This document shows, piece by piece, positions 1 through 6,339 of a DNA stretch of 8,280 nt; the first letter of the stretch is position 1, and the number at the start of each line of letters is the position of its first letter. The position numbers were made by a program, and so were the translations under genes. This DNA comes from Sphingobium sp. GTDB taxonomy: Bacteria; Pseudomonadota; Alphaproteobacteria; Sphingomonadales; Sphingomonadaceae. Location of the stretch: assembly GCA_030148625.1 (NCBI GenBank), contig JASBTC010000033.1, positions 1-8,280 of the forward strand, given 5' to 3'. Below the pieces are notes generated by a model, which worked only from the letters and a program-made list of their open reading frames with translations, did no database searches and was not told the DNA's origin.

Positions 1-806
1 TCGCAGCCGATTTCCAGATCGAAGCCCGAGGGCGTCTGCATGTAGAATCCGAAGGTCCGGTCGTTCACATGTCGGCCGATCGACGCGCTTTCCGGGACCT
101 TCGCTCGCCGCATCCGATCATGGCAGCGACCGACGTCCGACTGGGTCTTCATCTCCAGCATCACATGGACGCAACCGGAGGGCGATCGGGGAATATCGCC
201 CAGCGCGACCGAGTGATGTCGGCCATTATCGGCATGCATGAAGGTGAAGCCCATGCCGGGGTCGTCGGGATCTTCGCTGAATCGATAGCGCGCGACATCG
301 GTGTCGCGGAACCCGATGCTTTCATAAAAGGCACGGGTCTCGTCGAAATTCGGTGCCGCGAATACGGCATGCCCCATGCCCATGTCGCCGGTGACGAAAC
401 CGCTGACCCCGGCGGGTGAGACGAAGGGGACATCGTCCCGCCGGTCGCCATGGAAAAACTCCAGCCCGTTGCCGGCGGGGTCGCTGGTCCGGAAAAAGGC
501 CGCAACCCCGCGTGCCTGCGCCTCCTCCGTCGTGCCATCCTCAACCGGACGACCCGCCGCCGCAATCCTGACGCGCAACGCCGCGAGTTCGGCCGCGTCG
601 CCCACTTCATAGGCGGCGGACACCAGCCGGTCGGCGGTTCCGGCCGCGACCCAGAAGCGGAACGGCCGGTCGTCGATACGATAGAAGGCGACACCCTCCG
701 GCGCCCCCTCCCCCCGCATCGCCCCCACCACCGCGGTCAGATAGCCGTCCCATTCGGCCGACCTTGCCGTTTCGATCACAACATATCCCAAAGCCTTGAT
801 AGCCAT
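1..806 (-). CDS. Type I extradiol ring-cleavage dioxygenase (BphC/HsaC-like), 3' end cut by window
   Basis: This enzyme opens a catechol ring next to its two hydroxyls using Fe(II) and O2. The 268 residues visible form the two-domain vicinal-oxygen-chelate fold of the 2,3-dihydroxybiphenyl dioxygenase family. Against BphC of LB400 (from memory) the active site is complete: metal ligands His146 (GMGH), His214 (VHVMLE) and Glu265 (FDLEIG), acid/base His198 (GRHHS), plus His246 and Tyr255 (FYMQTPSG). The usual length is about 290-300 residues, so roughly 25-30 are missing beyond base 1. The ATG at 804-806 is preceded by GGAG (bases 814-817 on the complement) with a 7-base spacer, and the protein starts MAIKALGYV, as the family does. 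It is divergent from the monooxygenase gene, with a shared AT-rich promoter region. The substrate is not determined: the family covers biphenyl, steroid (3,4-DHSA) and other bicyclic catechols. Confidence 0.93.
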   Translation of the reverse strand, partial: MAIKALGYVVIETARSAEWDGYLTAVVGAMRGEGAPEGVAFYRIDDRPFRFWVAAGTADRLVSAAYEVGDAAELAALRVRIAAAGRPVEDGTTEEAQARGVAAFFRTSDPAGNGLEFFHGDRRDDVPFVSPAGVSGFVTGDMGMGHAVFAAPNFDETRAFYESIGFRDTDVARYRFSEDPDDPGMGFTFMHADNGRHHSVALGDIPRSPSGCVHVMLEMKTQSDVGRCHDRMRRAKVPESASIGRHVNDRTFGFYMQTPSGFDLEIGC

Positions 807-958
807 GCGCCCACTCCATGCAGAAAAATCCGTCAGCGAGATTCATATAAATGAAGTATATCACTTTTCAATTTTAGATTTGCGTATTATATTAGATCAT
901 ATTCTACGAATTTTTAGATCGACCGAACAATGGAGCGGTCGCGGGAGAGGCAAGCGAA
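807..958. promoter_or_regulatory. AT-rich divergent promoter region
   Basis: This region separates the dioxygenase gene (leftward) from the monooxygenase operon (rightward). Bases 840-920 are strongly AT-rich in an otherwise GC-rich window, which marks the promoter and operator core for both directions. It holds an inverted repeat TTCAT-ATAA-ATGAA (842-855), a 26-bp imperfect palindrome (883-908) and three direct copies of TTAGAT (874-879, 892-897, 914-919). I found no -35/-10 pair good enough to call on either strand. The last bases carry the ribosome-binding site GGAGAGG (944-950) of the monooxygenase gene. Confidence 0.75.
883..908. promoter_or_regulatory. Candidate operator: imperfect palindrome in the divergent promoter
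   Basis: The dyad is centred between 895 and 896. CGTA (883-886) mirrors TACG (905-908), and ATAT (889-892) mirrors ATAT (899-902). Nine of 13 base pairs match. It sits near the middle of the gap between the two divergent genes. AT-rich degenerate dyads are typical of Lrp/AsnC sites, and two such regulators are encoded in the downstream operon, so it is a reasonable target for one of them. That assignment is inference. Confidence 0.4.
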
Positions 959-2167
959 ATGGCCAGTGCAGCATCGATCGAATCGGTTTTCAGCGAGATC
1001 CCGACCGGCGAAGCGTTGATCGAACGCGCCCGGGCGATGGTGCCGATGCTCAAGCAACGCGCGCGCCGGACGACGCTCGATGGCGACGTATCGGCCGAGA
1101 CGGTGGCGGAAATGACGGCGGCCGGTTTCTTCCGCGTCCTCCAGCCCCGGCGATATGGCGGCTATGAGATGCAGCCGAGCGTGTTCTACGAGATCCAGAA
1201 ACTGCTTGCGGAAGGCTGCATGTCCACCGGCTGGATCTATGGCGTGCTGGGATGCCATCCCTATCAGCTGGCGCTGTTCGCCGACCGGGCCCAGCGGGAG
1301 GTGTGGGGCGACAATCCCGATATGCTGGTTTCCTCCACCTATCAGCCGGTGGGAAAGGTCGAGAAGACCGATGGCGGCTTCTATCTGTCGGGCCGCTGGG
1401 GATTTTCCTCGGGCTCCTCGCATTGCGGCTGGGTGCTGCTCGGCGCGATCCATTTCCCGGAGGATGGTCCACCGGACCTGCGCACCTTCCTGCTGCCCGG
1501 TTCGGATTATCAGGTGGTCAAGGACACATGGGATGTGTTCGGCCTGCAGGGTACCGGCAGTTTCGACATCCTCGTCGACCGCGTGTTCGTTCCCGAATAT
1601 CGCACGCACAAATCGAGCGACGGCTTTGCCTGCACCAGTCCCGGGCAGACGGAGAATGACAGTCCGCTCTATCGCCTGCCCTGGGCGCAGATATTCGTGC
1701 GCGCGGTCTCGACGGCGGCATTGGGCAGCACGCGCGCGGCGATCGGGGCCGGCATCGACATCATGAACAGCCGCATATCCACCAATACGGGCAAGGCGTC
1801 CAAAGGCGATCCGTTGCTCCATGCCGCACTGGCCCGCGCGGTCGCGGAACTGAACGAGATGGAAGCGACGCACCGGGCCAGCCTGGCCGAGATGATGGAG
1901 CATGCCGAACGCGGCGAGGCGATCCCGATGGAGCGCCGCGCGCTCTTTGCCTATCAATCCTCGACCGTCGTGCGGCGCCTGGCCGAGCTGGTCGACGATA
2001 TCGTCAAGCTGCTCGGCAGCCGCGCCGTCTATATGTCCAGCCCAATCCTCCAGCCATGGCTCGACCTCAAGGCCGCGCGCGCGCATGTCGCCAACGATCC
2101 GGGAATCCGCACCGCCGACGTCCTCGCCACGATGGCCGGGGGCCCGCCGGCTTTCACCTATCTATGA
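959..2167 (+). CDS. Flavin-dependent monooxygenase, oxygenase component (HsaA-like, acyl-CoA dehydrogenase fold)
   Basis: This is the oxygenase of a two-component (group D) flavin monooxygenase that ortho-hydroxylates a phenol to a catechol, using reduced flavin from a separate reductase. The protein is 402 residues long against about 394 for HsaA of M. tuberculosis and follows it along its whole length, as I recall that sequence. The shared stretches are GFFRVLQPRRYGG (56-68), CMSTGWIYGVLGCH (87-100), VSSTYQPVG (124-132), a GRWGFSSG block (145-152), the GLQGTGS motif (195-201) and AHVANDP near the C-terminus (375-381). These separate it from true acyl-CoA dehydrogenases, whose catalytic Glu and C-terminal motif it lacks. 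The ATG at 959 has GGAGAGG 8 bases upstream. The neighbours, an extradiol dioxygenase and a meta-cleavage hydrolase, are the enzymes that would act next. The substrate could be a secosteroid phenol (as for HsaA) or another bicyclic phenol. IacA-type indoleacetate monooxygenases share the fold but not this context. Confidence 0.88.
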   Translation: MASAASIESVFSEIPTGEALIERARAMVPMLKQRARRTTLDGDVSAETVAEMTAAGFFRVLQPRRYGGYEMQPSVFYEIQKLLAEGCMSTGWIYGVLGCHPYQLALFADRAQREVWGDNPDMLVSSTYQPVGKVEKTDGGFYLSGRWGFSSGSSHCGWVLLGAIHFPEDGPPDLRTFLLPGSDYQVVKDTWDVFGLQGTGSFDILVDRVFVPEYRTHKSSDGFACTSPGQTENDSPLYRLPWAQIFVRAVSTAALGSTRAAIGAGIDIMNSRISTNTGKASKGDPLLHAALARAVAELNEMEATHRASLAEMMEHAERGEAIPMERRALFAYQSSTVVRRLAELVDDIVKLLGSRAVYMSSPILQPWLDLKAARAHVANDPGIRTADVLATMAGGPPAFTYL

Positions 2168-2186
2168 ACCGGCAAGGATGAGGACG

Positions 2187-3020
2187 ATGACAGAGATGAG
2201 GGAAGCGACCTACCGGGTCGCCGGCGGCCATGACATCCACGTCAAGGAAATGGGGGCCGGGCCCTCCATCATATTCATCCATGGCAGCGGCCCCGGCGCC
2301 TCCGGCCTGTCGAATTTCCGGCAGAATGCCGATGCGTTCGTTGCGGCCGGCTATCGCGTCATCCTGCCCGACATGATCGGTTATGGCGCCTCGTCGAAAC
2401 CGGCGGGCATCGATTATACGCTCGCGCTGTTCGCCGATACGCTCCGCGAAGCGCTGAACGCCCACGGGCTGGATCGTGCGACGCTGGTCGGCAATTCGCT
2501 CGGCGGCGGCGTCGCGCTGCAGATGACGCTGGACGATCCCCAATTCGTCGACCGGTTGATCCTGATGGCGCCGGGTTGCCTGGCCGAACGCGAAACCTAT
2601 GTCGCGATGCCCGGGATCGCCAGGATGATGTCCAGTTTCGGCGGGCCCGACTTCGACATGGCCGCGCAGAAGCGCCTGATATCCAACCTCGTCCACCCCG
2701 ATTTCGTACCGAGGCTTTCCGATGCGCTGGTCGCCGAGCGCTTCGCCGTCGCACGCGCCCAGCCCAAGGATGTGCTCGTGCGGATGCGGACGCCCGACCT
2801 CAGCCCGCGCCTCGGTGAAATTGACAAGCCGGTCCTCGTCCTATGGGGTCTCGACGACGAATTCTGTCCGGAAGCCCATGCCCGGCTGTTCCTCGAACGC
2901 TGCCCCGATGTCCGGGTCATGACGTTCGCACGGACCGGCCATTGGGTGCAGCTCGAGCGCGCAAGCGCGTTCGATCGCCATGCGCTTGCCTTTCTCGCTG
3001 AGGAGTGGCCCAGCGGATAA
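2187..3020 (+). CDS. Meta-cleavage product hydrolase (HsaD/BphD-type alpha/beta hydrolase)
   Basis: The enzyme hydrolyses the C-C bond of the dienoate made by extradiol ring cleavage, releasing a 2-hydroxydienoate and an acid. The 277-residue protein shows the alpha/beta-hydrolase core: oxyanion/gating loop HGSGPGASG (32-40), nucleophile elbow GNSLGG with Ser104, a lid region at roughly 131-200, catalytic Asp224 (WGLDDEFCP) and catalytic His252 (TGHWVQLE). HGSGPGASG and GHW.Q.E are characteristic of the BphD/HsaD/MhpC subfamily, and the length fits (about 280-290). Three in-frame ATGs exist, at 2178, 2187 and 2196. I chose 2187 because AAGGA (2174-2178) lies 8 bases upstream. The gap from the monooxygenase stop is only 19 bases, so the two are co-transcribed. 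The acid product cannot be predicted from sequence alone. Confidence 0.92.
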   Translation: MTEMREATYRVAGGHDIHVKEMGAGPSIIFIHGSGPGASGLSNFRQNADAFVAAGYRVILPDMIGYGASSKPAGIDYTLALFADTLREALNAHGLDRATLVGNSLGGGVALQMTLDDPQFVDRLILMAPGCLAERETYVAMPGIARMMSSFGGPDFDMAAQKRLISNLVHPDFVPRLSDALVAERFAVARAQPKDVLVRMRTPDLSPRLGEIDKPVLVLWGLDDEFCPEAHARLFLERCPDVRVMTFARTGHWVQLERASAFDRHALAFLAEEWPSG

Positions 3021-3055
3021 GGCATCGCTAGGAGGGGGCGCCGCCGAGCGCGAAC

Positions 3056-3060
3056 GAGGA
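3056..3060 (+). promoter_or_regulatory. Ribosome-binding site deciding a TTG start
   Basis: GAGGA lies 8 bases before the TTG at 3069-3071, the normal spacing. No ATG or GTG in the same frame sits near the expected N-terminus, and the protein read from this TTG begins directly at the conserved Lrp helix-turn-helix region. Confidence 0.7.
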
Positions 3061-3068
3061 ATCGAGAA

Positions 3069-3536
3069 TTGGACATCAGTTTCGACGCGACCGATCACGC
3101 CATCGTCGAACGGCTGCGCGAAAATGGCCGCACGACCAACCAGCAGATCGCGGAGGCCCTGGGGCTGACCGCCACGACCGTATCGGCACGCATCCGCCGC
3201 ATGGAGGAAGCCGACCAGCTGCGCGTCATCGCCGTGTCCGACTTTGCGGCGCACGGCTACGATTTGCTGCTGCGCGTGGAAATCCAGGTCGATGGGCGCG
3301 CGGCATCCAGCGTGGCGCAGGAACTGGCGGCCCTTCCGGAAGTGTTCGCGGCGCACCAGGTCACCGGCCGCTACGATATCGACATGCTGGTCGCGCTGCG
3401 CGAGATCGGCGATCTGGAGATATTCCTGCTCGAGAAGATTGCCGGGATCGACGGCATCCGTTCGGTCAATCCATCCGTCATCGTCGACATCGTCAAATAT
3501 CAGTTCGACGTCGTGCCGATCGGGCCGGAGAATTGA
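3069..3536 (+). CDS. Lrp/AsnC family transcriptional regulator (first of two)
   Basis: This is a 155-residue DNA-binding regulator of the feast/famine family, the usual length. Residues about 6-54 form the winged helix-turn-helix (LRENGRTTNQQIAEALGLTA, then TVSARIRRME). Residues about 65-150 form the RAM effector/oligomerisation domain, with the family's G..D turn at TGRYD (99-103). It starts with TTG, supported by GAGGA 8 bases upstream. It follows the hydrolase by 48 bases, a gap that could hold a weak promoter although none is evident, and it precedes a second Lrp gene by 2 bases. Its place in the operon suggests it senses the substrate or an intermediate and controls the divergent promoter at 807-958. 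The effector cannot be read from the sequence. Family membership is sure; the target is inference. Confidence 0.92.
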   Translation: MDISFDATDHAIVERLRENGRTTNQQIAEALGLTATTVSARIRRMEEADQLRVIAVSDFAAHGYDLLLRVEIQVDGRAASSVAQELAALPEVFAAHQVTGRYDIDMLVALREIGDLEIFLLEKIAGIDGIRSVNPSVIVDIVKYQFDVVPIGPEN

Positions 3537-3538
3537 CG

Positions 3539-4042
3539 ATGGCTGCAATCCAGCTCGACGAACTCGACCTGCGGCTGATCAAATTGCTGTCGCAGGACGC
3601 CCGTGTCTCGAACCGTACGATCGCGGGCCAATTGGGTGTGACCGAGGGCACGGTGCGCGGCCGCATCAAACGCTTGCAGAGCGAACGGCTGATCGCCTTC
3701 ACCGCGATCACCGGGCTGGCGATGGCGCGCAAATCGCGCTTCGCCTTCATCAATATCCAGGCCGATGTCGGATCGGTCCGTGCCGTCACGCAGGAGATCG
3801 CAGGGATCCCCCAGATCGACGGCGTGATGGCGCTGGCGGGCCAGTTCAATATCCTGGCGCTGTGCACGTTCGACGAGCTGGAGACGCTGGCCCATATCGC
3901 GTCCGACCGCATCCTGGCCCTGCCCGGCGTCCGCCACGTCGAGACCGCCATCGCGGTCAGGACATTCAAATATAATGCGCGCATGGTGAAGATCACCGGG
4001 GATCCGCCGCAATCCGGCGACGAGGACCAGAGCGATTTGTAG
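3539..4042 (+). CDS. Lrp/AsnC family transcriptional regulator (second of two)
   Basis: This 167-residue protein has the same layout as the gene before it. The helix-turn-helix spans about 7-55 (LDLRLIKLLSQDARVSNRT, then GVTEGTVRGRIKRLQ) and the RAM domain about 68-152. A charged tail follows the conserved end (GDPPQSGDEDQSDL). At the RAM turn it has AGQFN (100-104), with Asn where the first regulator and most of the family have Asp, so its ligand response may differ. The ATG at 3539 has CGGAG (3526-3530) 8 bases upstream. A TTG at 3533 in the same frame overlaps the preceding stop and is less likely. With only 2 bases between the genes, the two are probably translationally coupled and made together, which would favour mixed oligomers. 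By eye the pair shares only about a quarter of positions, so this is not a recent duplication. Confidence 0.92.
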   Translation: MAAIQLDELDLRLIKLLSQDARVSNRTIAGQLGVTEGTVRGRIKRLQSERLIAFTAITGLAMARKSRFAFINIQADVGSVRAVTQEIAGIPQIDGVMALAGQFNILALCTFDELETLAHIASDRILALPGVRHVETAIAVRTFKYNARMVKITGDPPQSGDEDQSDL

Positions 4043-4061
4043 TTCGATGGAATCATCGAAC
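4042..4061. repeat. Small hairpin directly after the second Lrp gene
   Basis: GTTCGATG (4042-4049) and CATCGAAC (4054-4061) are perfect 8-base inverted arms around a GAAT loop. The left arm begins at the last base of the Lrp stop codon. Together with the larger palindrome 27 bases downstream it resembles composite intergenic palindrome elements found many times in alphaproteobacterial genomes. That comparison is from memory. Confidence 0.55.
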
Positions 4062-4087
4062 GACTCGAAAATCGCGGCAAAACAAAG

Positions 4088-4130
4088 CCTAGAGCATGCG
4101 ACCCGCTTCCAGCGGATCGCATGCTCTAGG
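4088..4130. terminator. Large hairpin between convergent operons, likely bidirectional terminator/dispersed palindrome
   Basis: The arms CCTAGAGCATGCGA (4088-4101) and its exact complement (4117-4130) are 14 bases. After one mismatch, five more pairs continue (4103-4107 with 4111-4115), leaving a 3-base loop. There is no T-tract on either side, so intrinsic termination is not certain. It lies between two convergent transcription units, and the minus-strand stop codon TAG (4126-4128) is inside its right arm. The GAGCATG...CATGCTC core resembles palindromes dispersed in sphingomonad and rhizobial genomes. Confidence 0.6.
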
Positions 4131-5094
4131 CGGGCAGCTGCGTCCGGACGAAATCGACCGAGCCGATCGCGGCGCCCAGGCGCACCGCACCCAACCGCCG
4201 GTTCCAATAGGTCTCCGCACCGTCGGCGAGCCGCCATTCGTGCAGACGGCGCGTGAAGAGCTGCAGGTCATGCTCCTCGCTGATGCCGATCGCGCCGAAC
4301 ACGGCATGGGCGGTCGCCGCGATGCGCGCGGCGGCGGCGCTCGCGACTGACTTGGCGGTGGCGGCGGCGACCAGCGAGGGCGGCAGCGTCCCTGCACAGC
4401 CGAGCTGCGACGCGATGCGCGCCGCAACCGCATCCTCCGCCATCACCGCCAAATTCTGCTGGAGCGCCTGTTGCCGCCCGATCGGCTTGCCGAACTGGGT
4501 GCGCTCATTGGCGTAGGCAGCGGTCATCCCGGTCAGCCGGTCCGCCGCCCCCGCGATCAGGGTGGCACGCAGGATCGCGCCAAGGACACGCAAGCCGCCG
4601 GCCGGCGCCGCGCCGATGCCGTCGCCGGACAGCCCATTCCACCGCATGCGTGCGGCGATGCTGCCGGTCACGCCGGTCGGCACGGGCGCCATCGACGCCG
4701 CTTCGACGAGGTGAAGTTCGCCCTCCGCATCGACCAGCACTTGTTTCGCGACGAGGCCGAAGGGTATGATCGCTTCGGATCCCGCCTCGGCGATCGCTAT
4801 GGGGCCTTGCGGAATATCCGCACCTGCCGCCGCCAGCAGATGCCGGGCGATCATCGTCTCGCCGACGGGCAGCGGCACCGCATGGCCGCCGAGCGCCTGC
4901 CACAGCGGATGGACCTCTGCCAGCGTCAGCCCCGCCCCGCCCCGCTCTTCCGCAACCAGTGCATCGAGAAAGCCGGATTCGGCCACGGCATGCCATATCG
5001 GGCCGGCATCGGCGCCATGTTCGACCGCGCGCACCTGCGCCGGCGCGGCGACGGTTTTAAGCATATGTTCGAAGGGTTCGAGAAATTCGCTCAT
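4126..5094 (-). CDS. Short acyl-CoA dehydrogenase-family subunit (likely partner in a heteromeric enzyme)
   Basis: This flavoprotein-family protein is 322 residues, where ordinary acyl-CoA dehydrogenases have about 380-400. The N-terminal helical domain is recognisable (VAESGFLDALVAEERGGAG, 37-55). The middle beta domain is shortened and lacks the usual EPGxGSD flavin/substrate motif; only IAEAGSEA (101-108) is found there. The C-terminal helical domain is well kept: NERTQFGKPIGRQQALQQN (196-214) and HAVFGAIGISEEHDL (263-277). The C-terminus reads AETYWNRRLG (293-302) instead of the standard YEGT. This fits the reduced subunit of alpha2beta2 dehydrogenases such as the FadE/ChsE pairs of steroid side-chain and ring degradation. 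The start ATG has GAGGTGA just upstream, overlapping the stop of the preceding long subunit, with 4 bases between the genes. It presumably forms one enzyme with that neighbour. Confidence 0.85.
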   Translation of the reverse strand: MSEFLEPFEHMLKTVAAPAQVRAVEHGADAGPIWHAVAESGFLDALVAEERGGAGLTLAEVHPLWQALGGHAVPLPVGETMIARHLLAAAGADIPQGPIAIAEAGSEAIIPFGLVAKQVLVDAEGELHLVEAASMAPVPTGVTGSIAARMRWNGLSGDGIGAAPAGGLRVLGAILRATLIAGAADRLTGMTAAYANERTQFGKPIGRQQALQQNLAVMAEDAVAARIASQLGCAGTLPPSLVAAATAKSVASAAAARIAATAHAVFGAIGISEEHDLQLFTRRLHEWRLADGAETYWNRRLGAVRLGAAIGSVDFVRTQLPA

Positions 5095-5098
5095 CGCC

Positions 5099-6322
5099 TC
5101 ACCTCAATCCCATGCCGCGCGCGATGATGCCCCGCAGTATCTCGCGGGTCCCGCCGCGCAGCGAAAAGCTCGGCGCGATGTGCGTGACGTACATCAGTGT
5201 CCGATACAGCTCGGCGTCGACCGGTTCGTCGGGATGCGCGGCGAGATCGTCGCCGATCGCGACGGGCAATTGCTGTTCGAAACTCGTGCCCAGATCCTTG
5301 ACCAGCGACGCCTCGATCGTCGGGCTTTCGCCCGCCGCGAGCCGCGCGGTGCAGGCGATCGACATGGCGCGCAGCGTTCCCAGCCGCGCGGTGAAGTCGC
5401 CGACCAGCGCGGCGGTTGCCGGATCGGCTCGACCCATCGCCTGGAGATGCCGCACCCAGGCGTCGAGCAGGACGATGCTCGAATAGACGCGCTCGGGGCC
5501 GCTGCGCTCGAAGGCCAGTTCGGCGGTCACCTGTTTCCAACCATCGCCTTCACGGCCGATCAGGGCGTCGTCCAACACGTCGACGTCCTCGAAGAAGACT
5601 TCGCAGAAATGCGCGTCACCGGTCAGGTCGGTGATCGGGCGGACGGTGACGCCCGGGGCGTTCAGGTCGATGATCATCTGCGACAGGCCGGCATGCCGAT
5701 CCGCCGCGGTGCCGGAGGTGCGGAGCAGCGCGATCATATAGGCGCTGTGGAGCGCGTTGGTGGTCCAGATCTTCTGGCCGTTGATGCGCCAGCCGGTTTC
5801 CGTGCGCTCGGCGCGGGTGCGGACGCTGGCGAGGTCGGAGCCCGAGCCCGGCTCGCTCATGCCGACGCACAGGAAGATCTCGCCGCGGCAGATGCGCGGC
5901 AGATACGCCTCGCGCTGCGCTTCCGTGCCGAAATTGAGGATCAGCGGCGCGCTTTGCCGGTCGGTGATCCAGTGGGCGGCGACGGGGGCGCCCGCCGACA
6001 GCAATTCCTCGACGACGACGAAGCGCGCGAACGCGCCGCGCTCGCCGCCGCCATAGCGTCTGGGCAAAGTCAGCCCCAGGAAACCCGCCGCGCCGAGGCG
6101 GCGGCTGAACGCCGCGTCGAAGCCCTGCCAGGAGCGGGCGCGGATATCGGCGGGGATGGCGGCGACCGCATCGTCGACCAGCGCGCGGATGGCGGGGCGG
6201 ATCGCCTCGTCCTCCACCGGCAGCGCCGCAAGGGTCAATGTCTCGAACAGCGAACCGCCTCCCCACCCCAATCCCGTGCCGTCACGCGACCGGCGCGACG
6301 GCACCGCAATGCGGCATCGCAC
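5099..6322 (-). CDS. Acyl-CoA dehydrogenase, full-length subunit
   Basis: It oxidises an acyl-CoA to a 2-enoyl-CoA with FAD. The sequence from the GTG at 6322 is 407 residues. The N-terminal helical domain includes LGAAGFLGLTLPRRYGGG (76-93). The flavin-binding middle domain has CVGMSEPGSGSDLASV (152-167) and NGQKIWTTNA (181-190). The C-terminal domain has FERSGPER (271-278) and ends GGTREILRGIIARGMGLR. At the medium-chain-enzyme Glu position (YEGT) it has Gly390, so the base is more likely Glu272, near the helix-G position used by ChsE4. The start is uncertain. The first about 25 residues look unlike the family, and GGGGAGG precedes a CTG at 6248-6250 by 7 bases; a TTG at 6236-6238 is also possible. 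The true protein may therefore begin 24 or 28 codons later. It lies 17 bases after the LysR gene and 4 before the short subunit, in one operon. Confidence 0.9.
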   Translation of the reverse strand: MRCRIAVPSRRSRDGTGLGWGGGSLFETLTLAALPVEDEAIRPAIRALVDDAVAAIPADIRARSWQGFDAAFSRRLGAAGFLGLTLPRRYGGGERGAFARFVVVEELLSAGAPVAAHWITDRQSAPLILNFGTEAQREAYLPRICRGEIFLCVGMSEPGSGSDLASVRTRAERTETGWRINGQKIWTTNALHSAYMIALLRTSGTAADRHAGLSQMIIDLNAPGVTVRPITDLTGDAHFCEVFFEDVDVLDDALIGREGDGWKQVTAELAFERSGPERVYSSIVLLDAWVRHLQAMGRADPATAALVGDFTARLGTLRAMSIACTARLAAGESPTIEASLVKDLGTSFEQQLPVAIGDDLAAHPDEPVDAELYRTLMYVTHIAPSFSLRGGTREILRGIIARGMGLR

Positions 6323-6339
6323 CGCCCGCGATCAAATAT

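Noticed and set aside
69..854. Plus-strand open frames opposite the dioxygenase
   Set aside because: None shows a family motif, and the opposite strand encodes a complete extradiol dioxygenase core.
607..864. 85-codon minus-strand frame starting at 864
   Set aside because: It overlaps the dioxygenase gene in another frame and begins in the AT-rich promoter. The dioxygenase frame from 806 has an intact family sequence and active site.
914..2086. 390-codon open frame on the minus strand opposite the monooxygenase gene
   Set aside because: It mirrors a clear HsaA-like gene in a GC-rich sequence, resembles no known family, and extends across the AT-rich promoter region with no ribosome-binding site. 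It is a shadow frame.
959..2167. Calling the monooxygenase a fatty acyl-CoA dehydrogenase
   Set aside because: It has the fold but lacks the EPGxGSD and C-terminal GT.EI.R motifs, and it tracks HsaA throughout, next to ring-cleavage genes.
1902..2186. Long N-terminal extension of the hydrolase, starting inside the monooxygenase gene
   Set aside because: The extra 95 residues are Arg/Ser/Pro-rich and out of frame with the real monooxygenase. The hydrolase family starts near the ATG at 2187, which has a proper ribosome-binding site.
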